This document shows positions 17,295-26,553 of a stretch of 32,504 nt of DNA, one piece after another. The first letter of the stretch is position 1, and every line of letters starts with the position of its first letter. The stretch lies in the NCBI RefSeq assembly GCF_000317205.1, contig NZ_AJLK01000084.1, forward strand, positions 1-32,504, written 5' to 3'. Origin of the DNA: Fischerella muscicola PCC 7414. GTDB taxonomy: Bacteria; Cyanobacteriota; Cyanobacteriia; Cyanobacteriales; Nostocaceae. The translations under genes and the position numbers were made by a program. The notes beneath the pieces were generated by a model that saw nothing but the letters and a program-made list of their open reading frames with translations, ran no database searches and was not told the DNA's origin.

Positions 17295-18284
17295 TCATGA
17301 TGCTCCCAGTAGATATCTGTATAAGTCATCAAGAATAGCATTCGCTGCTAAAATGTTGCCTCCATACCAATAACCAGAATCAACTGTGTACACTCGATTG
17401 TTTTTGGCTACTTTGAGTAATTGCCACAGTTGGCTTTTCTGATATTTTTTGAAGTTTTCTTCAGCGCCGGGATCTAACATTGCAAATAAAACATCTGCAT
17501 CCAGTAAGTCTACACGTTCTAAGCTGACCAATACAGAATATGTATCTGGACTGGTAGTAGCCTGAAGTTGATGCCTGGGTGCAGAAAGCCCCACCTCCTT
17601 TAAAATCCATCCAGAAAAAGAGAATATGGTATCAAACTGTGGATTATGCAAGCCTGCATAGAATCGGCTTGCCGAAACCTCCATTGTCCCCAGTTTTTCT
17701 TTTATCAGTTTTTGGAGTTGTCTCACCCGTTGTTGATACTGTGCAAGCGCATCATCAGCCTGTTCAGTTTTGCCTAGTATTTCGCCGACTTCCCGCAAAG
17801 AATCTTTCCAACCATCTTTGAGGTATTTTGCTTCCAGTTTCACTGTGGGAGCTATCTGGGAAAATAGCTTGTAGTTGTCAGCAGTGAAGTAAAATCCCAG
17901 AATCAAATCTGGATGCAACTGTACTATCCTTTCTATATTGACCTGGGATGACTTGCCGATAGAAATTATCTCCTCTATCTTCTTCCCTGCAAACTGCCGT
18001 CCTCTGCTACCTGCAAGATTTGATTCTGCTGCTGCTATTGGCTGCAAACCGATTCCTAGCACTGCATCTAAGGCTCCTTCATCTGTTACGATCACACGCT
18101 GGGGTTGAAGAGGAACGCAAGTTTCTCCTAGTTCATGCTGAATGACTCGACACTCAGAACTGCCTAAGTGTGTCTTGGAGATGTCAGTTTTTTGAATAGC
18201 TTGAATGTCGCAAGCTGTAATCCAGAGTAAAAACAGAGCGATGAGGAACAATGGTTGAATACAAAGATGCAGTTGATTTTTCAT
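17295..18284 (-). CDS. Ferric-siderophore ABC transporter substrate-binding lipoprotein (FecB/FhuD-like)
   Basis: A 329-aa periplasmic binding protein of the TroA/FecB type. The N-terminus has a hydrophobic signal and a lipobox ITAC with Cys25, so it is a lipoprotein. The mature part begins with the typical PQRVIVTDEGALDAVLGIGL segment, followed by IERIVQLHPDLILG and a C-terminal LLKVAKNNRVYTVDSGYW segment. It should bind a ferric chelate delivered by the TonB receptor and hand it to the FecCD permeases at 24446 and 25474. It lies 30 bases downstream of the receptor gene on the same strand, so the two form an operon. Confidence 0.92.
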   Translation of the reverse strand: MKNQLHLCIQPLFLIALFLLWITACDIQAIQKTDISKTHLGSSECRVIQHELGETCVPLQPQRVIVTDEGALDAVLGIGLQPIAAAESNLAGSRGRQFAGKKIEEIISIGKSSQVNIERIVQLHPDLILGFYFTADNYKLFSQIAPTVKLEAKYLKDGWKDSLREVGEILGKTEQADDALAQYQQRVRQLQKLIKEKLGTMEVSASRFYAGLHNPQFDTIFSFSGWILKEVGLSAPRHQLQATTSPDTYSVLVSLERVDLLDADVLFAMLDPGAEENFKKYQKSQLWQLLKVAKNNRVYTVDSGYWYGGNILAANAILDDLYRYLLGAS

Positions 18285-18314
18285 TATGGCCTAAGCAGCA
18301 TTCAACAGACAGTG

Positions 18315-21014
18315 CTAAAATCTCCAGGAGACAGAACCAACCACAGTTAATGGATCACCTGGAAATACTTCTAGGTCATTCCGGGCACTTTCAAAATATT
18401 CGATGTTAAACAGGTTCTTGATATTAATAGAAGCACGGAAGTTGTCTTCCTGATAAAAAATCGCGGCATCTGTCCTTACGTAGCTTGGCAAAGTAAACGT
18501 GTTAGCTATATCTCCCTCACGTTCTCCAACGTAAAACAGCCCAAAACCAAATCCCAATCCCTGTAAATCTCCCCTCTGAATTTCATAAGTAGTCCACAAG
18601 CTAGCACCAAATTCAGGAACGTTATTGAGTTTATTACCTGAAAAATCGGCGTCTTCTGTAACTTTGGCATCAGTATATGCTGCGGAGGCAATAATTTTCC
18701 ATCCAGGAAGTATTTCCCCAGCAATATCCAATTCCACACCTTGACTGTTTTGTTCACCCGTTTGCACTGAAAAACCAGCATTCTCTGGATCATCAGCAAG
18801 AACATTAGAACGAGTGATATTGTAGTATGCCAAGGTTGCAGAAAGCCTATCAGTTAAATCTGTTTTTACACCAACTTCCCACTGAGTACCACGCTCTGGC
18901 TGAAATAATCTTCGATCAAAAGCTGTTCCCACAACTTGTTGAAATGAGCGAGTATAACTTGCATAGAGTGAAACTTCGGGAATGGGTTGATAGACAATCC
19001 CAAATCTAGGACTAAAGGCTTCATCTTGTTGGAAAGAAGGGAATGAATCACCAAAACTATCTACAAATTCGCTTCTTTGATTGATCAGATCGAAACGTCC
19101 ACCCAACAAAATTTTCAGGTTATCTAATAGAGTAATTTGGTCTTGAATATAGATGCCTAAAGCTTGATTAGTTTCTTCAAAAGAAGAAGCCGTGTCAGGA
19201 ATTCTCGCACCTACTTGATCACGACCGTAAACAGGGTTGAAGATGTCGATTGGTGTAATTTCTAAATCTACCCCGGAAGAGTTATAGGTATCTCGGTAGA
19301 GATCAACACCAAATAATAGCTTATGGGCGATACTTCCTGTCTTGAAGTTACCAACGACATTGGTGTCTAGAATGTAACTAGTACCGTCTTGTTCATCTAA
19401 CTGGTTTTGTAAACGTTCCAGAGTGCGACCATCCTCTAGCAGTTCTAGAGGAAGAAAAGTGTTTTGAGGCTGACGGTAAAACGTGGCTCGAAATGCGTTG
19501 CGAAACTGCCAGTTATCATTAAAATTATGCTCAAATTGATAACCAATCCGCCCGATATTTTGCCCAACAAAATCGACAGAAGGCTCACCAAGAAAGCGCT
19601 CAATTGGAATATCACCGTTGGGATTGGGTAGGACAGTTCCTCTGGCTGGTAAACCGCGATCGTTTTTCTGCTCAACAACAGAATAACTTCCTTCTACGGT
19701 CAAGTTAGTATTCTCGCCCAAACGAAAGGACAAAGCAGGAGCAAAAGAATAGCGCGTGATATCAAAGAAATCAACAAAGGTTTCCGAACTAAACCCGTAG
19801 GCATTAAAGCGGTAGAGAATATTTTTGTTTTCATCAAGGGGGCCTGTTAAATCAACACTGCCAATGTATGTATTGAAATTTCCCAAGCCTAACTCTACAG
19901 CATAGCCAGGAGTACTCAGAGGTCTTTTCGTAGTAACGTTAATCGTCCCTCCTGGTGTACCCTGACCAAACAAAGCCCCTGCTGGCCCTTTGAGGACTTC
20001 TAGTTGCTCAACGTTACCAAGGCTTGTACCACCACTGCTGTACCTGTCACGCAAACCGTCAATTATGATGTTGTTAGTACCAAAGCCACCGAAACCACGT
20101 ATTGTGTAGAAATCAAAGGGAGAGCGAGTAGATGCACCCGGTGTCACACCTGAAATATTCCTCAGAGCTTCATTGAGGCGCTGCACTTGCTGATCTTCGA
20201 GTACTTCTTGAGGAACAACTTGAATTGAAAAGGGAGTGTCTCGGATCGGAGTGTCAGTTCTAGTCCCAGTAGTGGCACTCGGAACGTTGTATCCGTCTTG
20301 CTCACCCGTCACCACCAGTTCAATCGGTTCATCAGTTTCTGCTGATGGTTGCTCTGGTTGTGTTTGACTTTCTGGCTGTGTTGGCGGAGGAGTTGGTGGC
20401 GTTTGCGGTTGCTGCTGTGGTTGTGGCGCGGAAGGTGCAGGCGTAACCGCAGGTGCAGCAACTTCAAAAATCAAACCATTATCACTATCAAACAACTCGA
20501 TTGTCGGCGCACCCGTTTCGCCTCTGACTGTAACCCGAATAGTATTTGCATCCTGATTAGTCACACTTACCTCAGCAATTCCGGCAAGAGGTTTTTCTTG
20601 ACGAAATGTATTGCCTTCAGGTAGGCGTAGTTGTGCGTTTGGTATGTCAGCAATATAGGCGTTGCCCTCATTCCTTCCCGATACTTGTAGTTGCTCTCCT
20701 TTGGAAGTCTGGAGAATTACATCCAGACCTTTTTCCGTTGTATTAATTTGAACTCCCGTCACTTCGATGACTTCTGTTACAGGTGACTGCACTAGCCTTT
20801 GGATAGTCTTAGGCACAAAGTCTATTTCAATTAGGTGGGGTATCTTTTTGATTGGCGCATTGGATGCTTGAAGATTCGCTTTTTTGTCAGATTGGGTATC
20901 CTCTGTCTTGACATCTAGAACTTGTACTTCCTTGCTGAAAGCAGGAGTTATTAACAATAAAGCCAACGAGGAACCTGTAATTAATAGACTTTGAATCAAT
21001 GGCTGTAGCTTCAT
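18315..21014 (-). CDS. TonB-dependent siderophore receptor with N-terminal AMIN domain
   Basis: An 899-aa outer-membrane receptor. A signal peptide (cut near Ser27), then an AMIN domain (about 84-188), a Pro/Gln-rich linker (about 189-230), a TonB-box-like EPIELVVTG (229-237), a plug (about 245-370, with DTPFSIQVVPQEVLEDQ and GQGTPGGTINVTTKRP), and a beta-barrel ending in SVSWRF with the terminal Phe needed for barrel insertion. The siderophore-receptor (FhuA-like) plug and barrel sequence and the adjacent binding protein show ferric-chelate uptake. The AMIN domain, usually a peptidoglycan or polysaccharide binder, is a known addition in cyanobacterial receptors. AGGA precedes the ATG at a good distance. 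A large inverted repeat lies 57-103 bases upstream. Confidence 0.95.
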   Translation of the reverse strand: MKLQPLIQSLLITGSSLALLLITPAFSKEVQVLDVKTEDTQSDKKANLQASNAPIKKIPHLIEIDFVPKTIQRLVQSPVTEVIEVTGVQINTTEKGLDVILQTSKGEQLQVSGRNEGNAYIADIPNAQLRLPEGNTFRQEKPLAGIAEVSVTNQDANTIRVTVRGETGAPTIELFDSDNGLIFEVAAPAVTPAPSAPQPQQQPQTPPTPPPTQPESQTQPEQPSAETDEPIELVVTGEQDGYNVPSATTGTRTDTPIRDTPFSIQVVPQEVLEDQQVQRLNEALRNISGVTPGASTRSPFDFYTIRGFGGFGTNNIIIDGLRDRYSSGGTSLGNVEQLEVLKGPAGALFGQGTPGGTINVTTKRPLSTPGYAVELGLGNFNTYIGSVDLTGPLDENKNILYRFNAYGFSSETFVDFFDITRYSFAPALSFRLGENTNLTVEGSYSVVEQKNDRGLPARGTVLPNPNGDIPIERFLGEPSVDFVGQNIGRIGYQFEHNFNDNWQFRNAFRATFYRQPQNTFLPLELLEDGRTLERLQNQLDEQDGTSYILDTNVVGNFKTGSIAHKLLFGVDLYRDTYNSSGVDLEITPIDIFNPVYGRDQVGARIPDTASSFEETNQALGIYIQDQITLLDNLKILLGGRFDLINQRSEFVDSFGDSFPSFQQDEAFSPRFGIVYQPIPEVSLYASYTRSFQQVVGTAFDRRLFQPERGTQWEVGVKTDLTDRLSATLAYYNITRSNVLADDPENAGFSVQTGEQNSQGVELDIAGEILPGWKIIASAAYTDAKVTEDADFSGNKLNNVPEFGASLWTTYEIQRGDLQGLGFGFGLFYVGEREGDIANTFTLPSYVRTDAAIFYQEDNFRASINIKNLFNIEYFESARNDLEVFPGDPLTVVGSVSWRF

Positions 21015-21949
21015 TTATTCCTCACACCTAGCTAAAACACTGAAAAAACTCAATTTGCAATTGTGGTCTAAATGCTAATAAATACTAATAATTTATTTAT
21101 TAGCATTTATTAGCATTAGCGATATTTAAGAATAAACCGTATGTATTAACAATTTTTGGTTATGGAAGATACATTATTTCTCAACTAAAAGCTTATTTGC
21201 CTCTAAGGGGGAAGAATGAGTATTAAATATTACAATTAAATACCATACAAGAGGAATTAGTTGTAAAGCGCCTTAATTTAATTAACTTTAAGGTCATTTG
21301 GATATATTTGTACAAAATTTATACTGCCATTACTGGGCTGCAAAAGCAATTTTCAGTTACCTTCAGTACTAGCACCTATCTTAATGCTGATTTTATCTAG
21401 CTAATATACTGACTTTAGAAACGTAAGATTTTTGATCAACATTTATGAAAATAAAAAGAATTTTAAAGATAAAAGTTTGCATTATTGTGGTAAGAATATA
21501 TTGAAACTAAATTGCAATAATTAGCCTCCATGAACTGTGTACACCAGGTTGAACCAAAATTTTGATGAGAAAACTGTTGGGCGATCGCACCCACATCTCA
21601 TTTTGTGGGGTAGAGTCATAAACCGCCAAGACGCCAAGTGCGCCAAGAACAAGAGAAAAAGAGAATTTGAGAAGTTAATTCACCTGACAAAGTTGGTGGG
21701 ACAGAGTAGTAGTGGTCTGGTAAGTCAATGCAAGCTAGGTAAACCTATTTCTAAACTTATCCTCTCTTTCTCTTCCTCTGCGCCCTCTGCGCCTCTGTGG
21801 TTTTTTATTTAACCCCTCAAAGTTAGGTTGTCAGACCAGTAGTAGTTCATCGCATTAATTTTGCTGGGCTACAAGATCCCCGAGTTCTTGAAGAAGTTGG
21901 TGATCTGACCCCTCACAACTTCTCATAACTTTTGCGATAGACCAGTAGT
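21015..21949. other. Long intergenic region between receptor and acylase genes
   Basis: The first ~500 bases are very AT-rich and hold the inverted-repeat operator. From about 21600 the sequence is repeat material: a CGCCAAGACGCCAAG-type repeat (21619-21650), a CTCTGCGCCTCTGTGG-type repeat (21771-21803), and a GTTAGGTTGTCAGACCA element (21822-21840) found again in reverse complement at 27443-27463. An open frame through 21537-21812 is made of these repeats and is not a gene. Confidence 0.6.
21071..21117. promoter_or_regulatory. Large AT-rich inverted repeat, putative operator of TonB receptor
   Basis: Two 21-bp arms (21071-21091 and 21097-21117) are inverted copies with one mismatch around TTTAT. 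Each arm is itself two copies of an ATTTATTAG-like 10-mer, so four half-sites are present in all. Sub-sequences are repeated exactly at 15194-15207 and 3024-3036. The AATAAAT half-sites resemble the AT-rich boxes reported for cyanobacterial Fur. The position 57-103 bases before the ATG fits a promoter operator. Confidence 0.6.
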
Positions 21950-24055
21950 TTAGAAAACCTGCCGCTCCTGCAAATGAGCTAATATTTCCTGACGCTGACG
22001 CCAAACTGGATGCAATTGTTTTTTTGTAAACATCTGTAATTGCTTACCCACATCAGATGAACTTGGTTGCGATGCATTGCCGTAACTAGTGAGTGCCATT
22101 GCCCGTACTGGGTTAGAAAATTCAATGGCAGCAACATAGGAATCACCTGCAACGGCTTGGAACCGATCGTTTTCACTAGGAGCAAAGTTGAGTACACGGA
22201 AAATTCCCAAATCACCATCTCCACCATTGGCAGGTAAATCGACATCACCCAACTGTACCCGAAAAACATCCCCCCAAGGTACATCCAGCGCCCCATAAGT
22301 CTTTTCTACCTGTGCTGCTACTGCTTCGAGTGTTGCAACTGCACTTTTCGGATCAGCTAAGCCATCAGGGGTGGTGCGTGGGGAGTTTTCACTCCAAGGT
22401 TTACTAAATGCCTGCTCCCAGTCCATCTTTTCTACCCAAAGGGCAAATAATACTGCTCCTCGACTATCTGCATTAGCTTGCCGATCCCAGGCTTCTAGAA
22501 TATTAGCTGCTCGCCGTCCTATGTCCTGACCGTATTTGCGGGCAGCGGGGATTAAATCATCCAAAAGCCGATCAGCCAGTTCCATGCGGGTAGAATGCTT
22601 GTATGCAATCATTTCATCAAAAGAAATTTTTTCATCTTCATCCAGCATTCTTACAGAACGTTGCGAGCGGAAATCCATGAAACGAGGCGCCATGTAAGGT
22701 GGGTAATTATCTGCTTTGATGGCGGTTGGAAATGTGGTTGTCCAGGGTGGGTCATTGGTATTTTGTAACCAACCGCTCTTGGGGTCAACTACGCGCGGTA
22801 AATCTTGATATGGATGGATTTTTGTCCACAAGGTTTTGGATGTGTTGCCTGGAATAATGCCTTCCCAGTAGGCAAAATCACCATTTGAGCGCACTGGAAC
22901 TTGACCATTGAATAGGTGCATAATATGCCCTTTTCTATCGGCGTAGATTACCGTAAACATCGGTAATTGCAATCGCTGAAGTGCCTTTTCAAACTGGCTG
23001 AGGTTTTGAGAACGTGCCATGTCCCACCACTGCTGAAGGACGCCGGGTTGGTCAAGACCGACAACTCTCAGGGCAAAGGCTTTATTATTTTTCTCAAGGA
23101 CGACGGGGCCATGGACAGAAGTTTTGACTACTAATGGTTGTTCTTGCCAAGAACCATTTTTCTGCTTCACCTTCAAGAAGAGGGTTTTGGAAAAGAAGTT
23201 GCGAACTTTGCCATCAAAGCGATAACCGTTACCTGCCAATGTCAGTTCATAAACATCCCAGCCATCGTGGGTATTAACGGTGTGAGTCCAACCTAAGTTG
23301 TCGTTAAATGCGATCGCCAACACCGGAACACCCACAAGTGTTGCTCCGTAAGCATCGATTCCAGGTGCGGTGATTTGAGCTTCATACCACAGGAATAAAT
23401 CTGACCAGGGTAGGTGTGGGTTGGCTAAAAGCATTGCGTTTCCACTAGCAGAATGACTAGGTGCGATCGCCCAACCATTAGACCCTGCTTGTAATTTTTG
23501 TTGACTCAGTCCTGTTACTTGTTCTGGATTGACTACAAAAGTGAAGTGGAGTACTCGATGCAGATGAGCCATGACATCTTCTGCCTTGACTGGTAGCACC
23601 ACCTCAACTTCATCATTAATCAAGTTACCGTGTTGGGAAGCATAGGCATTGATCCCAGCAGCAAAAGCATCAAGATAACTACGAAAAGTAGAGTTCTGTG
23701 CCTTGTACCAAGTACGAGCGCGTTCTGGTATGCCTGTAGTCAACACCCATCGGTCTGAGTCTAGATATTCCTCTCCCCAGTATTCGGCTGCACGTCCCCG
23801 TGCTTGACCGTAGAGACGTAAAAGCAGGTCTCCATGGCTTTGCATTTGTGCCCAACCGAAGGCATAAAATGCACTCCGGTTATCTTTCCCGTAGATGTGC
23901 GGTACACCATAGGTATCCCATAATATTTCTGTAGATTTGGCTGGTACAGCTGTAGTTTGGCTCCCTACAATCACAATAAGTATTAAACCGAGTATCAAGG
24001 GTAAAACGCGTCTTGATACTCTTTTGTAAACCGTGGATAAAAAGTCAATCCTCAT
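21950..24055 (-). CDS. Penicillin acylase-family Ntn hydrolase (PvdQ/AHL acylase-like)
   Basis: About 701 aa from the ATG at 24055; an upstream TTG at 24106 would add 17 residues but is less likely. A hydrophobic N-terminal segment (LPLILGLILIVIVG) points to periplasmic export. The beta-chain nucleophile is the Ser of GSNGWAI (codon 23480-23482), where self-cleavage would free Ser1; His23 of the beta chain follows in NPHLPW, and NTNDPPW probably supplies the oxyanion Asn. This matches the PvdQ spacing. Family members remove acyl chains from N-acyl compounds; PvdQ deacylates a pyoverdine precursor and related enzymes cut acyl-homoserine lactones. Here, between receptor and permease genes, maturation or recycling of an acylated siderophore is a fair inference; AHL breakdown is the alternative. 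Confidence 0.9.
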   Translation of the reverse strand: MRIDFLSTVYKRVSRRVLPLILGLILIVIVGSQTTAVPAKSTEILWDTYGVPHIYGKDNRSAFYAFGWAQMQSHGDLLLRLYGQARGRAAEYWGEEYLDSDRWVLTTGIPERARTWYKAQNSTFRSYLDAFAAGINAYASQHGNLINDEVEVVLPVKAEDVMAHLHRVLHFTFVVNPEQVTGLSQQKLQAGSNGWAIAPSHSASGNAMLLANPHLPWSDLFLWYEAQITAPGIDAYGATLVGVPVLAIAFNDNLGWTHTVNTHDGWDVYELTLAGNGYRFDGKVRNFFSKTLFLKVKQKNGSWQEQPLVVKTSVHGPVVLEKNNKAFALRVVGLDQPGVLQQWWDMARSQNLSQFEKALQRLQLPMFTVIYADRKGHIMHLFNGQVPVRSNGDFAYWEGIIPGNTSKTLWTKIHPYQDLPRVVDPKSGWLQNTNDPPWTTTFPTAIKADNYPPYMAPRFMDFRSQRSVRMLDEDEKISFDEMIAYKHSTRMELADRLLDDLIPAARKYGQDIGRRAANILEAWDRQANADSRGAVLFALWVEKMDWEQAFSKPWSENSPRTTPDGLADPKSAVATLEAVAAQVEKTYGALDVPWGDVFRVQLGDVDLPANGGDGDLGIFRVLNFAPSENDRFQAVAGDSYVAAIEFSNPVRAMALTSYGNASQPSSSDVGKQLQMFTKKQLHPVWRQRQEILAHLQERQVF

Positions 24056-24106
24056 TACCACCACCGTGTGCAGGTGTAACGCCTGGTGACTGAAACTGCT
24101 AAGCAA

Positions 24107-24445
24107 ATGTGCATATAACTTTTAGACCTCTTGCAAAATTATCTTTTGCAAGAAGTGTATTATTTCTATGACCGTCATTTGACTAATGACCAAGCAGATT
24201 CTCGTTGAGCTAACAACGCCACCTTGTTGAGAAATTATATCAGGGTTTGCAAGAAACTGGAATGGTATATTTATTGCTAGAAAAAAAGAGGAAATAGCTA
24301 AATAACCTACATAATAATGTAATCTATATATAAATTTATCAAGAAAGATTATCAAATTAGTACTTTAAAAACTGTTAAATATTGAGAGTGTAAATTACAA
24401 AACAAATAGTCCACAGAGTGTAAATTTTTCAAGCACAGCAAGATA
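24107..24445. other. Divergent intergenic region between acylase and FecCD genes
   Basis: It contains no convincing gene. A perfect palindrome TCTTGCAAAA, loop TTATC, TTTTGCAAGA sits at 24129-24153 in the acylase leader and looks like a dispersed hairpin repeat. The rest is AT-rich and could hold promoters for both genes; the shared AT-rich motif was not found here. Confidence 0.5.
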
Positions 24446-25477
24446 ATGACAAAAGCGACCACAGTGTCACCAAGAGGATTGAAAAAGCCACAAATGCCAA
24501 CCTTACTTGGTTTGGTTCTGGGACTGTGTATCCTGCTAATTTGCTTGGTGTACAGTGTCACGCTAGGTGCGGCAGACATTCCTCTGAACAAGATTTTGGC
24601 ATCTTTTATCGCCTTTGATGGTTCCTATGAACACTTAGTCATCCAGACAGTGAGATTACCGCGTGTGATTATCGCTATCCTTGTAGGTTCAGCCTTGGCT
24701 GTATCAGGAGCATTAATGCAAGGTTTGACACGCAATCCCTTAGCAGATCCAGGGATTTTAGGTATAGAGTCAGGAGCAGCACTGGCTGTAGTTGCCACAA
24801 TTTTTATTTTTGGCAGTTCCAGCTTGAGTGTTTTAACCATTGTGGCCTTTTTGGGTGCAGGAGTCACAGCAACGTTAGTCTACTTTCTTGGTTCTCTAGG
24901 ACGGGGAGGAGCTACTCCACTGAATCTCACAGTAGCAGGTGCGGCACTCACGGCTCTGATTTCTTCTCTCACTACTTCGGTTTTGATCGTCAGTCAACGA
25001 ACTTTACAAGAAATTAGATTTTGGTTAGCTGGTTCTCTGGCTGGACGCGATAGTAACATACTCTTGCAAGCACTACCTTTCGTCATTACTGGATTAGTAG
25101 TTGCTTTTGCCCTTGGTAGGCAAATTACTACTATGAGTCTGGGTGAAGATGTAGCTAAAGGCTTAGGTCAAAAGACAGCTTGGGTCAAAATAGTTACTGC
25201 CATTAGTGTAGTTTTACTAGCAGGCAGTTCAGTCGCTCTTGCCGGGCCCATCGGTTTTGTTGGCTTAGTTGTTCCCCACATAGTGAAATTTTACATTAAA
25301 GCCGATTATCGTTGGATTTTACCTTATTGTGCCGTTTTAGGTGCGATTTTACTCTTGCTTGCAGACATTGCTGCACGCCTATTGCTCAAACCCCAGGAGC
25401 TACCTGTAGGTGTAATGACAGCACTGATTGGCGCTCCCTTTTTTGTGTATCTGGCTAAGTCTAAGGTGAAAAAATGA
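24446..25477 (+). CDS. Iron-siderophore ABC transporter permease (FecCD/BtuC family), first
   Basis: A 343-aa inner-membrane protein with about 9-10 helices. Family hallmarks are RLPRVIIAILVGSALAVSGA, the LTRNPLADPGILGIESGA loop, and the ATPase-contact segment LGEDVAKGLGQ followed by GPIGFVGLVVPHIVK. The gene ends in an ATGA overlap with the next permease, so the pair is translationally coupled and should form a heterodimer. With the FecE-type ATPase and the lipoprotein binding protein it completes a type II importer for ferric chelates. Confidence 0.95.
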   Translation: MTKATTVSPRGLKKPQMPTLLGLVLGLCILLICLVYSVTLGAADIPLNKILASFIAFDGSYEHLVIQTVRLPRVIIAILVGSALAVSGALMQGLTRNPLADPGILGIESGAALAVVATIFIFGSSSLSVLTIVAFLGAGVTATLVYFLGSLGRGGATPLNLTVAGAALTALISSLTTSVLIVSQRTLQEIRFWLAGSLAGRDSNILLQALPFVITGLVVAFALGRQITTMSLGEDVAKGLGQKTAWVKIVTAISVVLLAGSSVALAGPIGFVGLVVPHIVKFYIKADYRWILPYCAVLGAILLLLADIAARLLLKPQELPVGVMTALIGAPFFVYLAKSKVKK

Positions 25478-26514
25478 AGGTTGATTGGCTAGTCATTCGT
25501 TCCCAGGCGATTTCCTTCCGTATCGACCGACGCGTACCACTGGTGCTGCTATTTCTGGGATTAATCACTATAGTGGCGACGGTGATGAATTTGAGCAGGG
25601 GTGAATATCCAATCTCACCCTTGGATATCATCAAAACTTTATTGGGTATAGATACGGGAAACCCAGACCATGTCTTCGTGATTTATACTCTGCGCCTATC
25701 CCGTACTCTTGCGGCTTTGATGGTGGGAGTGGCACTGGCAATTTCTGGCACTATTTTCCAAGGTTTAACACGTAATCCTCTGGCAGATCCTGCTATTATT
25801 GGCGTCAATGCCGGAGCAAGCCTCGCGGCTGTTACAGTAATTGTACTGTTACCATCAGCACCAATTTATCCTTTACCATTGGCAGCCTTGGTTGGTGCTT
25901 TATTGATGAGTGTTTTAATTTACTCGCTAGCTTGGAACAAAGGCAGTTCCCCGATTCTATTAATTTTGATGGGTATTGGCTTGTCTGCGATCGCAAATGC
26001 TTTCACCAGCTTGTTGATTACGTTTGGGGATATTTATAACGTCAGTGACGCTTTGGTATGGTTGGCTGGCAGTGTCTACGGACGTACCTGGGAACAAGTA
26101 TTTTCCTTCTTACCTTGGTTGATTGTTTTCGTACCAACGGCGTTGCTCCTAGCAAGGCATTTGAACGCTTTGAACTTGGGAGATGATGTCGCCAAAGGTC
26201 TAGGTACTCGCGTGGAATGGGAGCGCGGTTTACTAGTGCTAGTGGGTGCAGCCTTAGCAGGTGCAGCAGTCGCCACCGCGGGAAATATTGGTTTTGTTGG
26301 TTTAATCGCACCCCATATAGGAAGACAGTTGGTGGGTGCAAACCATCAAAGTTTGATTCCTACCTCAGCGCTGTTAGGAGGAATGATAGTTGTGATAGCA
26401 GACTTCCTGGGACGAACACTGTTTGCACCCATTGAAATACCTTGTGGGGTAGTGACTGCTGCTGTTGGCGCTCCTTATTTTCTGTATTTGTTAATTCGTA
26501 ACCGCAAAAAATAA
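25474..26514 (+). CDS. Iron-siderophore ABC transporter permease (FecCD/BtuC family), second
   Basis: A 346-aa paralogue of the preceding permease, starting inside its stop codon (4-base overlap). It has RLSRTLAALMVGVALAISGT, LTRNPLADPAIIGVNAGA, LGDDVAKGLGTRVEW and GNIGFVGLIAPHIGRQLVG, all typical of the family. About nine to ten membrane helices. It pairs with the first permease to form the channel; the ATPase gene follows after 39 bases. Confidence 0.95.
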   Translation: MKVDWLVIRSQAISFRIDRRVPLVLLFLGLITIVATVMNLSRGEYPISPLDIIKTLLGIDTGNPDHVFVIYTLRLSRTLAALMVGVALAISGTIFQGLTRNPLADPAIIGVNAGASLAAVTVIVLLPSAPIYPLPLAALVGALLMSVLIYSLAWNKGSSPILLILMGIGLSAIANAFTSLLITFGDIYNVSDALVWLAGSVYGRTWEQVFSFLPWLIVFVPTALLLARHLNALNLGDDVAKGLGTRVEWERGLLVLVGAALAGAAVATAGNIGFVGLIAPHIGRQLVGANHQSLIPTSALLGGMIVVIADFLGRTLFAPIEIPCGVVTAAVGAPYFLYLLIRNRKK

Positions 26515-26553
26515 GAGACTGGGGACAAATCAATTCAAAATTCAAAATTCAAA

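Noticed and set aside
19445-19678. Open frames antisense or out of frame inside the receptor gene, as at 18506-18805 and 19445-19678
   Set aside because: They overlap a clearly conserved receptor coding sequence and have no features of their own.
21537-21812. 91-aa open frame on the plus strand
   Set aside because: Largely composed of CGCCAAG- and CTCTGCG-type dispersed repeats; no ribosome-binding site or recognisable domain.
24122-24355. 77-aa minus-strand open frame in the acylase/permease gap
   Set aside because: Starts in AT-rich leader DNA, ends in a hairpin repeat, and shows no recognisable family.
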